This document shows, in pieces, positions 19,001 to 32,182 of a DNA stretch of 64,000 bases. Source of the stretch: Fulvia fulva (Eukaryota; Ascomycota; Dothideomycetes; Mycosphaerellales; Mycosphaerellaceae); the NCBI RefSeq assembly GCF_020509005.1, contig NC_063014.1:3596001-3660000 (forward strand), in the 5' to 3' direction. Position 1 is the first letter of the stretch, and each line of letters opens with the position of its first letter. The position numbers and the translations under genes were made by a program. The notes beneath the pieces are model-generated. The model worked only from the letters and a program-made list of their open reading frames with translations, was not told where the DNA came from and made no database searches.

Positions 19001-21207
19001 TGTCAATAGATATAAGGGCAAGTCTTTTAGGTCTTCTCTCTATAACTTTGCCTTTGTACTTCTTTATCTTTGCTATTAAATATACTCTATACTAGTGAAA
19101 GCTATCCTTAGGGATAGGAATAGGTTCTTTTAAGTCTATTACCTTATAAAGATTCTAGAGCAAATTCTTCCTAAAGTATATAAATCTTCTATACTAAAGC
19201 TCCTACTACTTTAGGTTGGTCTCTAATTAAGCAGTCATAAAGGCATTCCCTATTAGTAGTGCATATAATGAGTAATGTGCCCGTTCTTATAGGAGAGGAG
19301 AAATCTTATTAATGAATAGAACCCCTCTAAGGAGCAGTGTCTAGACAATAGTCTTACTAGAGGGGGAAATAAGAGAAAATGATAGAGGTTGTACACTAAA
19401 CTGCTTGCTAAACTAGTTCTATAAAACTAGGTTCACTCCTAGCTTAGGTATAAGTAGGACATCTTCTAAAACAACTTTTCTACTAGCTCTCCTACTCATC
19501 TCTATATTCCTAATATAAGTGGCTAATAAAAACCCACCTCCTACTTTGATCTATTTCTTCCTTATTAAGGGAGTTATAGATCTCAAGAGGTAGCTTTAGT
19601 TAGTTATATAGGATGAAGTATAGGAGTTAAGTAACCACTCTAACGAGGGGAACTTGCCTTAGACTTCTATAGTTAAGTAAGCCACTTCATCATACTTATT
19701 ATCATTAGACATTGTCTCTAGGGATGAGCTGTATAAGTCACGTGACTCTTGGGCGGAAAAACCTTTTCTAGTCTTCTTTACTTTAGAGGTATAAGACTAG
19801 GCCTAGTTCTTCTAGAGTGATAGTATGTTAGAGCTGAGTTTCTTCACTATTTTCTTAAGTTCTTCTATAGAGGACTTCTCTCTTAGTGTCCTCCTTAAAG
19901 TGGGTAGTAGAGTTCTCTTCTTCTTGATATATGTTATATTCTAGGAAGATAGTAGTTAGGAATAAGATCTAGAGACCTTTCTTACCTTAGGCAAACTAGG
20001 GTAGTCCTTGATCAGATGATCCTTCTTATAGAGAAGGCAGGAGAGTGGTCTTACTAGACCTAAGGGCTTGACCTAGGTGGCTACTATACTATACTTAGCC
20101 TTAGAGGGATCTAACCTAGCTTCTTAAGCTTTAAGGATCTTTAAGGTCCTTTTATAATCTATCTTTAGCTAAGCTATAATAGTATCCCTAGCTATATAGT
20201 AGTTAGGTAGCAGTGAGATTAAGAGCTAGGTCATCCTTATATTAGCTTTCCTATAATGCTGACCCTCTAGGTCAACATTAGCAATCCTTTTTCTAAGAGA
20301 AACTAGGTGTGTCTATACAGATCTAATAGTGAACTCTTCACTTATCTTAAAGGTCACAAATTGCTTTATAAGCTTATGTATATAGGTTGGTAGCACCTGG
20401 CTATACTTGTTCTAGAGATATACCTACTTCTTAGTAGCTCTTCTAGATTTATATAAGCCCTTAAGCTCAAATTCATCTTCTTCTATAATCCTACTAAGGA
20501 TACTGAAGTTATATACTACATTATGTCTTGTCTATATTAGCGTATTAAGGATCTCTTTAGTTATAGCCTCTTCTTAGAGTTTTAGAGTCTTGCCCTTAAT
20601 GTTGTTAAAAGACACTTCTATTAGGCTATTAATTGTAAAGAATGCTAATTAGCTCTCTATCTTATATCTCTAAAGGTTAAACTATCTCTTCTAATTGTCC
20701 CTCCTAAGAATTGGGATTTTGCCTCCCTTCTCCTCTATCTTCTCTTAGTATAAATCTATAATAAATTAGATATAATGAAACAAGGTGTGTATGTTCTAAG
20801 GTAGTAGCTCAGATCCTACTAAGGCTTCTAGTATAGAATAGGAAAGTTCGTAGGTATAGATACTAAGGCCTACTTAGTAAAGTAAAGAAGGAGCGGTGTA
20901 AGGTCTCGGGGCTAGGACATAGGTCTGTCTCTCCTAGCAGAGCTTCAAATGACTTACATGAAGTCCTTCTTAATAGTATCTCGATACAGTTCTGCCTATA
21001 GAGTATCTTCAAGGTATTGGCTTTAAGTAAGCCGTATAGAGTCCTTGTCTAGGTTACCTATTACTTAGTATCGAACTAAGCTCCTTAATAGGATAGACGG
21101 GGTAGACTTCTGATTCCTAGATGTTTTCTACTACGATAGCAAGGGATATAAGTAACCTGTACTAATATAGGTTGCTCTTATTCCTACATAAACCCGGGCT
21201 TATAACC
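16057..21207 (-). pseudogene. Copia2 gag-pol remnant
   Basis: No ATG-to-stop frame of useful length remains, but copia motifs read on the minus strand from right to left. At about 20000-20042 is a Gag zinc knuckle with the third metal-binding Cys changed to Tyr (TGC to TAC). At about 17250-17285 is an RT segment close to KALYGLKQA. At about 17126-17145 the YVDD box reads as YIDN. RNase H remains lie toward 16100-16800 and integrase toward 18300-18900 (less certain). The primer-binding site beside the right LTR reads GGGCTTATAACC on the plus strand, again the initiator tRNA-Met anticodon arm with one RIP-type change. Mutation is moderate: many CA and TG survive. Confidence 0.85.
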
Positions 21208-21442
21208 TATTGAACAGGTACGGGTAGATAGTAGCGGAGTAGAGTAAGAGATCAATCTTCAACTAACTAATAGCACGAGTATATAGTAATATATTAGGAA
21301 CCAATATGTTGATTGTATTAGATATCTATCTAAGCTAAAGGAGAGAGAAGGTATCTCCCTATACGCTAAGTCATTATAGATACCTTAGGCTACTAGATCA
21401 CTTCCTAATTATTGACTCCCTTTGAGATACTATATCTTAACA
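21208..21442 (-). repeat. Copia2 right LTR (5' LTR), intact
   Basis: 235 bp, ending CTTAACA, followed by the TTTAA target duplication (21443-21447). Serves as the template for recognising the split left LTR. Confidence 0.92.
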
Positions 21443-21802
21443 TTTAACTTACTATAATCGCCGTACGATACCTCGCTATTACCGCTAATACTAACTCGAG
21501 ATTCGTTACTTTTATATATAGAAGTAACTACTTACTAATACTAATATTTACTACCTAATAGAAGTATCTATAATATATAATACTTATAATACCTTTCCTA
21601 CTTATTTACGTTAGCTAAGGTACCGTTATAATTAGTCCTTCTATATTAATAGATACCGATATATTAGACTCGAGTCTCGAGGTACTACTATATAGTCGCG
21701 ATAATACTCTAGATCTAGAACTAATACCTATAATTTAGTAGACTAGTATAATACCGGAAGTTACTATTACTAAGGAAGACAATGTTATATTAAATAACCT
21801 CG
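21443..21802 (+). pseudogene. Copia3 gag, N-terminal part
   Basis: From about 21650 one frame is open except for TAG stops and continues in phase across the gypsy insertion: the reading before 21802 (EVTITKEDNVILNNL) joins VTNISKLKSKDNY at 32372. This is the N-terminal pattern of copia Gag (a -KL-G-ENY-W type motif). The first part of the segment is probably untranslated leader. CCTCG at 21798-21802 is duplicated at 32367-32371. Confidence 0.75.
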
Positions 21803-21986
21803 TATTACGGGTAGCCCGCGACTCCTTACTATAGCTACGTCGGCCTAGCTAAACCGCGGACCTTCCGTATCGGGTTAGCGCGGCTTAGCTTTACTTTATA
21901 ACTTCGCCGCGCCTCGCGCTCCTCTTTCGTAGCTTCGTAGAATAATAACTATCTCGTTCGGACCCTATAGTACGCGCGCCCTTATA
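21803..21986 (+). repeat. Gypsy 5' LTR
   Basis: 184 bp, same length as the right LTR and as the reverse copy at 55448-55631. Confidence 0.92.
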
Positions 21987-23523
21987 GTTTGTTCTACTAC
22001 CCTACCTAGATCGCGGATCTAGATAAGGGACGCGTAATAATAGGAATAGACAGAACCGTAGAACTCGAGAACGCGTAGAGTCGTATTAGAATATAGAACA
22101 CGGTAAGGCGTATAGCGCGTAGATACCTAGAGAACGTAACGCGGCGACATTATTAGTAGGTAGTCGCGCGCTCGTAGATAGTTAAGATATAGGCATCGTT
22201 ACGCCTCCCCCGAACCTAGATAATATAACTTTATAAATAGCGAACGGCGGTATACTACCGCTACCTAAGCCTAAGGGCAAAGGTAAGTAGCGTATATCTC
22301 TTTTCCCCGACCTCTCCTCTTTTCCTTAGAGTTAGATATAGGACGATAACCGGCGGGTTATAGTAGATACCGGTGTCGCGCTATAATAAGAGATTGATAA
22401 AGCTTACTAGAAGGCCTTCGAGCGAGAAGAAGGTAGTAAGATTGACTTTATAGAACAATTCGAGTTTAAGCTCGAAGAGAACCTAGGCGGCGACCTAGAC
22501 GAGGTATAAGGTAGAACATATTCTCGTATCCGAATACTAGAATATTACCCTAGACAACCTTACGACCCTTATATCCTAACACCCGAAGAGCACCTACGAC
22601 TTCGTACTATAAGTAGTTAACACGGCGATTACTAAGGGCAGATAACTCGATATAATAGAGCGAGCTAACGACCTCTAGAACACCTAGTATACTACGCTAT
22701 ATACCGAATACGACCGTATCTATAAGATGCTACGAAGTAAAGAGCTTATTATATAGAAAATAGTAGTAGATCTTAAGAGTAAGAAGGATTACGACCTAGC
22801 TAAGTTATAAGAGCTAGAGAAGAAATATAAGGAAGCTAATAACCTATATAAGTAGTTTAGCGAGATCTACGAGAAGGAGAAGAAGTAGGCACTAATACGG
22901 TACGGACTAGAGCCCTTTATTAGAGAAGTAGCGAGCTTTATAGTAGGAGGGGTAGAGCTAGACGTCTTATTATATAACCTAAAAGATATAGACGATAAAG
23001 AAGTAGACTACTAGGGCGTTTCTTAACGCGCGTAGGGGATATACGCGCACCGGCCTAGGGCTAAGTGCTTCTATATCATACCTACTAGGCGTAAGAGCAA
23101 CGGTAGAGAGCTTAAGCTAAGTGTAATAGCTACTAATAATCTAGACCAATTCTTAAACAAGCAGTTTAATTACAACCCGAAGGAGAAGTTACCGCCAATA
23201 TACTACGATATTACGGACGCTTTCTTAGCTAAGGATTATAAAGGACTCCTACCTTACCGACTAGGCGTAGATCATAAGATTTATATTAAGCCTAATAGTC
23301 TATAAGAGCCACTATACCGCAAGCCCTACGGCCTAGCTAAGAAGGAGAACGAGGTAGTTAAGAAATAGCTAGACGAGTAAATATCTAAAGGGAAGGTACG
23401 GAAAGTAGGGCAAAAGACGAGCTAGTCTCCTATACTAGTACTAGTAGTACGTAAGCCTAGAGGTAGGCTACGTGTTTATATCGACTCTAGAGGATTGAAT
23501 ACGATTACTATTAAGAACCGGTA
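21987..23523 (+). pseudogene. Gypsy gag remnant and start of RT
   Basis: A charged, coiled-coil-like Gag stretch lies near 22740-22890, then the text jumps, relative to the reverse copy, past the capsid and zinc-knuckle region to the RT N-terminus near 23200 (a YRPGVDHKI-type motif, then VRKPRGRLRVYIDSRGLN). The reverse copy has about 1.5-2 kb of Gag here that is missing, so this copy has an internal deletion or a recombinant structure. Stops are mostly TAG. Confidence 0.8.
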
Positions 23524-26500
23524 AGCGAGCTCGGGCTTATAACCTATTAAATAGGTAGACTCCAATTGATATTCTACTAGGGGATACGTTTTAGCCCTTA
23601 ATCGACAGCCCTTATTAAGACGAGCAATCTACTCAAGCAGTAGCGACCCGCCTACGCTAGCGGCGGCGTAATCGTAATACAAAAAACCCTAAAACCGAGG
23701 TCCCTTTCCCCTAAAGGCAGACCCTAGAATTGCGGAGTTACGGAGGACAACTGCCTAATTAGGAAGCGCAACCCCGAACAATAGCGAAGGATAGCAACTA
23801 ACGAGAGCTATAGCCTTGCGAACATTCTATACTAAGAGTCAAACCGGGGAACAAACTAAGAAAAAACCTAGGACACAAGCTAAGGCCCACTATATAGAAA
23901 GTAGAGGCTAACGACAAACAATATAGCGTAGACGACCCTATATACGGAGGCGGAGAACTTACTAGGGGATGACGAACACCTAGCCCGGGCATATAAGAAC
24001 ACTATAGCATAGCTACTAGGAGCGCTAAAAGCGCTATTATACCAAATCCCGAAGACAATCTAATAAGTAATATAGAGGGCAGCCTAGAAACTAACTATAT
24101 AGGCAGTAGTAGTAGTAGGTAGGAATTAACCCCCTCCGAAGGCAAGTAAGGCGGTACGCCTATATATTACTAATCCGGCGGAGAAACAAGAAATCGCAGC
24201 CCTAATAAGCAAGGAGATTGTCGACAGAATCGGCCAAAAGGAGGTAGTTAGGGCGAGGGTAGAGGCAATAGGCGTAGTAAGACTCTTGACCGTATAAGAG
24301 TCTAATAGACGAAAGCTAGAGACCTATAAGGAGTGGACTACTAAAGTCGCGAAGTCGGCACGAGTCTCCTACTAATAGTATACCGTTATCGCCTACGGGG
24401 TCCCTAGGACATTTAAGGTCGAAGACCTTCCCCACCTCTAAGTATAGAACTAGAACACCTCCCTAGGAGTACGACTAACGAAGGCGGCATAGCTATATAA
24501 GACAGTAGACCGAGAAAAGACGTATTCATCGCTTATTATTTAGGTAGAGACAGCGGAACAAGCTAACTAGATACTAGACAATAGGCTATTCTAGAACTAC
24601 GAGAGAATAGATACGGAGATCTATTAGAGTAGCTATAGGGTACTATAATGCTTCCAATACTAACAGTACGGTTATATAGCCCTAAACTACGGGGAGAAGA
24701 CCCTAAGGTGTCCTTACTACGTAGGCCTACACTAGGGAAGGGAATGCCCAAAAAAGGAGAGTAGGTGCGTATACTACGGTAGAAGGCACCTAGCGTATTT
24801 AAGCCAATGCCCGGCTAGAATAGTAGCACAAGAACGAGCGAGACAAGCAAGGATCTCTATACTAGCTAGGTACCCCTAACGATAGTAGGAGGGACCTACC
24901 GTATATAGGGGCTTCGAGCCGAGTGAAAGGAAGAGGGTAGAAGAGACGAACAAGGGAACCTAACCGTAAACGTATCTACCTCCTAATAGGCCTCGATACC
25001 TTAACCGGGCTACTAACGAACTAGGCTAAATGCGAATCTTTAGGGCGCCCTAGCGGCCCTAGGGCTAGCCGGACAGCGAGATATAGGCTTAGGAGACATA
25101 GTAGGTTAGCACAGAAATGGACCTTACGGATAACGAATAATACTATACGACGATATTACTATCGTATAGTACAACGTAAACAAAAGTAGGGACAAGGTCT
25201 AGCGCCACTTTCTATAAGAGCTAGACCCGCTACGGCACTACGTTATTACGGTATAGGAACTATAGATCAACCCCTACGTAGGACTCCTAGCCACTTGTAA
25301 TGACCGGAGATACTATACCGTAATCGCGGGCTAACGAGGCGTTATCCCGAGGACATATATATACGTAAGTAAGACTATAGACCTTGAGTCGTAGAAGGTT
25401 ATACTACCGTAGTAGGGCAAGCTAGGAGACATAACATCAATCTAGATCGACACGACACAAGGCCCTATCTAGATCTATAACGTTTATAACCCGCTACCGC
25501 GGGGTCGGACGAGTAGGGAACTAGGAACCCTCGCCTACCTAGAGCGGACCCTAAGCTAAGACACGAAGTAAGTACTCCTCGGCGACTTTAACCTCCACTA
25601 CCTATAGTAGGGACTCGAATTCACTCCCCTATACGCGTTTCTAGGGGGGAAGCTACTAGACATAACCGTACGCTACGGAATGGCCTTAGTAATACTAAAG
25701 GGAATAGAGACGTAGAAGGCCCGTACTAGTATAAGCACGATCGACCTATACTTCCTATTACGAGAACTTGAAGAGAGACTAGTCTAATGCCGACCGAACT
25801 ACGCGCTAGAAGCCTCCTTAGACTATATCCCTCTCTAAACGACGCTAGGGGTGAAGGCGATAGAGGAGCTAGTAAACGAACTACGCCGTAACTAGAAGAA
25901 GGCACGCTAGGACGATATAAGAGGCTTCCTAATAGCGAACCTACTATAGTATAGAGAACTCGAGACGACAGCTCAGCTAGATTAAGTAGCGGAACTGATT
26001 ACCTCGGTTATATAGCAAGTAGCGGAACAATACACGCCGTTACTCCGGCCCTTAACGTAGTAGAAGGCCTTCTAGACCCCTAAATACTCTACGAAGGTAA
26101 GGGAGGCTAGAAGGGCAAGGCGACAGTAGACGAAGGAGCACACCTAAGAGACGTAGGAGCAATACTGCCACGCGACATAAGAGAAGAAGGCACAGATAAG
26201 ACGCGATAAGCTATAGGACTAGAGAGCGACGATTAGGCTCGTTATAGAAAACCCGGAACAGATGTAGAGACTTGCTAAATAGGCACGACTACCTAAAGAG
26301 CAACAAGCCCCTCACTTCCCCCTAATCGTAGACCGCGAAGGGATTGCCTAGGCTACGCCCCGGGGTAAGGCAAAAGCGTTAGCCGACCATTTCTTTTCGA
26401 CGTAAGTAGAGGCAGACCTTACGGACATCGACCCGAGTATATACCCGGAACCCCTAGACATAGATTGGGCGGTTAGCTCTAATATAGTAACAGGAGTTAT

Positions 26501-28679
26501 AAGTAAGCTAAAAGGACGAAAAGCCCTAGGCCTAGACAGGATACTAAACGTACTACTAAAAGAGTGTAGAGAAGAGATCGCGCCGAGCCTTATAAACCTA
26601 TTTACCGCGTACCTACGGCTAGGGTATTACCCGAAGCCGTACAGAGAGTCTATAATAGTAGTGCTACGCAAGCTATAGAAGGAAGACTATACTTAGCCCA
26701 AGTCGTACAGACCAATAGCACTTCTAAATACGATAGGGAAGGTCCTAGAAAAGATAGTAGCCTAGAGACTTACGTAGCTTACCGAGGACAACTACGTACT
26801 CCTAGCAATATAGATAGGGGGAAGAAGCTAGCGATCGACACTAATAGTAATAGAGCTAATTACGGAGCAAATTCAGACCCTCTAGTACTACGGTAGGAAC
26901 CGAGCGGCGTCCTTACTATCCCTCGATATTGTAGGAGCCTTCGATAACGTCTTATACTAAAGGCTAATATATATCCTATAATAGAAAGGCATCCCCTAGT
27001 AGGTAACGAAGTTCGTCTACTCCTTTCTCTAGGAACGGACGACATACCTAGTCCTAGGGAGGTATACGTCCGACCCGGTGAAGGTAGAGACTAGAATACC
27101 TTAGGGATCTACTCTCTCCCCTATCCTGTTTCTAATATTTATGTCGGATCTAATCCCCCTACTTACCTCTCCGTAAACCTTAGTATCGGGGTTCGTAGAC
27201 AATATAAACATTCTAGCCTAGTTAGACTCGATAGAAGAGAACTGTCGCCTCTTCGAAGATAGGCACAAGAAATGCGAGGAGTGGGCAAAGAAGTATAGTG
27301 CCCAGTTCGCCCCTGAAAAGTACTAACTTATACACTTTAGTAAAGCAAGAACACACTATAATATAAAGGCGGCGGTAAGAATCTAAGGCTACGAGACCAA
27401 GCTATTAGCGGAGCTACAAGTACTAGGGATCTAGCTCGACCCGAAGCTAAGCTAGAATGTATAGATTAAGAAAGCCTAGAGTCGAGCGCAAGTCAATAAA
27501 GCCTCGATAAAGAGGCTTACGGCATCTATATAGGGAGCAACATTCGATAAGGTAAGAGTAATGTATAAGGCGATCGTCAGACTAGCTATATTATACGGGG
27601 CACAGATTTAGGGAATAGGAGGCGTAGGCAAGCCGATCCCGAAACGGATAGAGCAACCCCTAAACAGGATATAGGTAGGCAACCTACGTAGGGTACTAGG
27701 CGTATATAAGACAACGTTAACAAGCACGGTAGAAATAGAGATAGGAATACTACTAATCGGCCAGTACATCCGGGGAATAAGAATTCAATACGCGGCAAAG
27801 ACGATAGGTTACCTAGTACAAACCACGATCTAGGAGGCAAAGAATAAGATAGAAAGCCGCTACCGGAGAGGGGTAGGACATAGGACAAGCTAAAAAGAGG
27901 ATGACCTTACTACCTTTACGGCCGTATAGACAAGCACTAAATGGCTAGCACGAAAGGAGGAGGAGCGTAGGACTCGCTAGGCCGGCGGGAGTAAGGCTAA
28001 GACCTAAAGCCTAGCGGAATAGATAGCGAGCTGCCTATAGGAGCAGGACTAGAAAAGGAAGCCCCCTAAGACAATAGGCCCGATAGCGCTCCGAGCCTTC
28101 TAGAGACATAATTACTAGCTATATAGGGACCTGACAAGGGCCGAGGCAAGCATAGCGATCCAAATCAGGTCCGAACACATTAGATTAAGGGCCTACCTAT
28201 TCAGGAGACGCGTACTAGACATCTATAGCCTAGCCTACTAGTATAGCTACCTATCGTAAAACCTAGAACATATACTACTAAGATGCCCGTAGTAGGCGAG
28301 AGGCAGGGGAAATTGGAGGCACTAAGCGGGAAGGAGAGACTATAAGTCAATTATTAGGGACAAAGGCAACATTCGCCGAATCTCTCGGTAGATACTACAG
28401 TAGGGATACCTCTAGCAGTTTAGCCTCGCGAGCGAGACGGAGGAGTAGATAGACAAGAGGCGGAAGCGAGGGGGGTTATAGATAGGGTAGTTATTAGGGC
28501 AGGCTTATGACACTAGCGTACCCCTAATAAGGGAAATTTAAGACGACAACGAGGAGGAAAAGACGGGCGGGAAGGAGGAGGGGTTTTCACTAATACGGTT
28601 TCCCCTCTATATATACAAAAACAAGATAGCATAGCTATATAGGCCAAAGGGCACTATAACAGCTTAATGAAATATCTAT
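23524..28679 (+). mobile_element. LINE A: near full-length Tad-like non-LTR retrotransposon
   Basis: 5156 bp between a 16-bp target duplication (23508-23523 and 28680-28695, CTATTAAGAACCGGTA). Order: ORF1 with zinc knuckles near 24640-24830 (CPYY...GRECP pattern), AP endonuclease near 25130-25850 (VQEL-type and LLGDFNLHYL motifs), RT near 26470-27330 (SYRPIALLNT; the FADD box reads FVDN), a C-terminal CCHC-like region near 28200-28320, then a 3' UTR and an ATCT-type microsatellite tail. Frames are broken by TAG stops. The first ~35 bp are unusual (see findings). Confidence 0.9.
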
Positions 28680-28695
28680 CTATTAAGAACCGGTA

Positions 28696-31600
28696 TCCGA
28701 TTCCCTTAATATAAGAGACGCTTAACCGTATATACGGCAAGAAGTACTTTACGAAGCTAGACATTATAGTAGCCTTTAATAAGTTACGGATCGCTAAAGG
28801 CTACGAGTAGTTAACGGCGTTTACGACACGATACGGTATCTACGAGTGTCTAGTGTTCCCATTCGGCTTATATAACGGACTAGTATCGTTCTAATTATAT
28901 ATTAACAAGGTCTTATAAGAACACCTAGACGACTTTGTATCGGCCTACCTAGATAACGTGCTTATCTTTAGTAACACCTTAGAGGAGCACATTAAACACG
29001 TGCGGAAGGTTCTTACTAAGCTATACGATACAGGACTTATAGTAGATATCGACAAAAGCGAATTCTACTAATAGAAGGTGAAGTATCTTAGGCTAATTAT
29101 AACCCCTAACGGCATCGAGATAGACCCCGAGAAACTCGAATGTATTTAGATATAGGAAGCTCCTAAGAACCTAAAGGATATGTAGGCCTTCCTTAGATTT
29201 ACTAACTTCTATAGGCGGTTTATCGAAGCATTTTCGCGTATAGCTACTCCTCTTACAAACCTAACTAAGTCGGACGGACTAAGCAATTATAAGAACAGAA
29301 GGATTCAATAGTCACTAGATTACTAACGAGCCTTTAACAATTTGAAAGCTACGTTTAGTAGAGCCGGCATACTCGTACATTACGTACTAGGTAGGGAAAT
29401 AGTAGTAGAGACAGATTCTTTAGATTTTATAAACGCCGGCGTACTTTCGTAGTATAACGAGAATAGTGTACTATATCCTATAGCCTTCTACTCGAAGAAG
29501 TTAAGTCTATAGGAGTGCAATTATAAAATCTATAATAAGGAACTGTTAGCTATTATCAAGGCTCTTAAGGAATAGAGACCCGAGCTCGCCTACGAGGTAG
29601 ATAATAAGGACTTATAGCTAGTTAAGATTTATACCGACTATAAGAACCTAGAATACTTTATAACGACAAAGTAGCTAAATCGGCTCGAAGCGCGTTAGGC
29701 TAAGTTCTTATTATAGTTTAACTTTAAGATAATATACCGTCTAGGACTTTAAGGTATAAAGCTAGATAGCCTAACGAGGCGTAGCTAGGACCTTCCGTAG
29801 GGGGTAGACGACCCTCGGAACTAGTATTAGTATTAGACATTACTACCTCCTAAGCGATTCCTTAAGATCGCCTTACTATAGGTAATAGTAGAAGATACGC
29901 CGGAAGAAGAGGAACTAGTATAGCGAAACCCTAAAGCTAAAGAGTTTATACCTATAGAACGAGATACGCCTACTAAATAACCGGCGATACGTAAAAGTTA
30001 GCGGGAAGCCGAACTCGAGTATCGAATGTCGACGGCGTACGTAACCGATGACCGCGATTAAGGACCTATAGAAAGACCGTACTCCTATACTACTATAGAG
30101 AGTGAAGATTTACCTAGTACACTATAAAGTAGAGAGTGACCTACTATATACTCGAAATTAATACGACGGCTAGAGCTTATAGGTACTAAATGACTAAGCC
30201 TTATAGACTAGGATAATTAAGATAAACTATAACGCTCTAGTAGTAGGCTATCTAGGACGAGCTCGTACTTATAAACTCGTGATACGTGAATTCTACTAGC
30301 CTAGATTAGCGAGATCCGTACGTAGATATACCGCGAATTACCGTACCTACCGTATAACAAAATCTCTATACTCCTAGCCACTAGGATTATTATAGCCACT
30401 TCCTGTTCTAGATCGGCCTTAGAAATACATTATAGTCGACTTCGTTATCGGACTCCTAGATAGTACTCTTAACGGTATAGTCTATAATAATATTATAACC
30501 GTTACCGATAGGCTTACTAAGGAAGTCGAGCTGATCCCTATTAGCGCAATAATAGTATAGAATACGGCAAGGCTTTTCCTTAAATATATATTCTGTCGGC
30601 GCGGGTTTCCTAATACTATTATATTAGACCGTAGTCAGTAGTAGGTTACTACCTTCTAGAAGAAACTCTATAAGATACTCCGTACAAATCGTAAGCTAAG
30701 TCCTTCGTATTACCTAGAAACTAATAGACAGTTAGAACGTACTAACTAGGCGATAGAACAGTATCTTCGTATATTTACTAATAAGGCATAGGATAACTAG
30801 GTAGAATAGCTATACCTTACTTAGTTTGTAATCAATAATCACCTATCTAAGACTACTAGTGTGTCGCCGTTCTACGCTACCTTAGGCTATAACCCTAAGT
30901 TTATAGAGCGAGTTGATCTAAACGCTAGAAAGGAGGGAGGACTAACCACTCTCTAGCGACTAGATACGCGATTAGTAGAAACCTTTATACGTCGAATTTA
31001 CGAGCTTTATAAGCACCTTTAAGAGAATATACGAATGTTATAAGCTCTCTAAGTAGAAGTAGCAAACCGCTACCGAAGCATTCCTCTAGACTATAAGGTA
31101 GGTGATTAGGTATATCTTAGTACTAAGAACATCCGTACGACTCGACTATCTAAGAAGCTAGACAGGAGATATACCGGCCCTTACTAGATTACGGAAGTCA
31201 TACCGGCTAGACTCTCTTATCGACTAAAACTATTAGACGCTCTAGTAGGACTTAATAACTACTTCTACACCTTACTACTATAACGAGCCGACCACCCCGA
31301 TTTCCTACTACTTAAAGGGTAGTATCTAGTACCGCTACTACTAATAACTATCGAACCTAATACTATCGAGGCTAATATAGTAGCCGATATAGTAGTAGTA
31401 CCTACGTATATATACGAGGTAGAAAAGATCCTTAATATATATACCCGTAAGCGGGTAGGTAAGGTAAAGAAGGGGTATAAGCGTAAGGTAGATATATAGT
31501 ATAAGGTGAAATAGGCTAGATATTAGAACGAGGAGGATAGTAAGACCTAGTAACCTATAGAGGACATACTTAAACACGTAGCCGCCGCTATTATAGACTT

Positions 31601-32182
31601 TTACTATAACCGGCCGGAGTTGTCTACGCCTATAGGCTTCGTAGCTCTATCTAACTAGTCCCTACTAGCTACTAAGGTACTCGGGCTTAATACGATTAGG
31701 GTTATTCCGAAAGACACCTTTACGAATAAGTCGCCTCGAGCCTTACCTCTAATAGAATCTACTCCGTATATGTTTACTACGCACCGCTATATTAGCTAGG
31801 TTACGGGAAAGCCTACTATTATAACTAGGGTCTCCGGTCTTAACTACCGCCCTTAGCTCTACGATAGTACCGGTAGTTATACCGATACTCGAGTAGAGCC
31901 TATAGAGCCTATAATAATACCTAACTTTAGTTATAAGGATTATACGCGAGTACTAGCCGAAGACAGACTTAGGTCTAGGGCAAGCTAGCTAACTAGGTAA
32001 TATGTTTCTCGAAGGAAGCCGGTCGAGGATAGTCTTAATAGAGCGAATACGATATTATCGGATAACGATAGGGTACTAGAGGATAATTAGGCGTTCGCGC
32101 GATTATAGAGCTCGATAGGTAAGTAGCCTTATAGGGTAGATAACGCTTAGAGGACTAAGGCGTGTTTTGAGAGGGGGGGTAC
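28696..32182 (+). pseudogene. Gypsy pol remnant: RT, RNase H, integrase, chromodomain
   Basis: RT resumes with the PFGL motif near 28855-28880 and the YLDD box as YLDN near 28948. RNase H (a VETDSLD segment) lies near 29400-29790. Integrase lies near 30340-31100 (VTDRLTKEVELIP). A chromodomain lies near 31400-31600 (EVEKILN, then YKVK-ARY-NEEDSKT with TAG stops where Trp is expected). In chromoviruses this domain guides insertion into heterochromatin. About 580 bp of further sequence with no assigned domain precede the 3' LTR. Confidence 0.9.

Larger units (their letters stand above)
2220..21442 (-). mobile_element. Copia2: Ty1/copia LTR retrotransposon, RIP-dead, host of the Copia1 nest
   Basis: Bounded by 235-bp LTRs with TG...CA ends and a 5-bp target duplication TTTAA (2215-2219 and 21443-21447). 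The left LTR is split by the old Copia1 into 2220-2359 and 15962-16056; the two pieces add up to exactly 235 bp, the size of the intact right LTR. The internal region is 16057-21207. Sense strand is minus: copia RT and zinc-knuckle remains read right to left, and the primer-binding site lies beside the right LTR. The LTRs differ mainly by C/T and G/A transitions. Confidence 0.92.

Noticed and set aside
27586..27888. 100-codon minus frame inside LINE A
   Set aside because: Antisense to LINE A ORF2; hydrophobic composition follows from the reverse strand of RIP-altered sequence.
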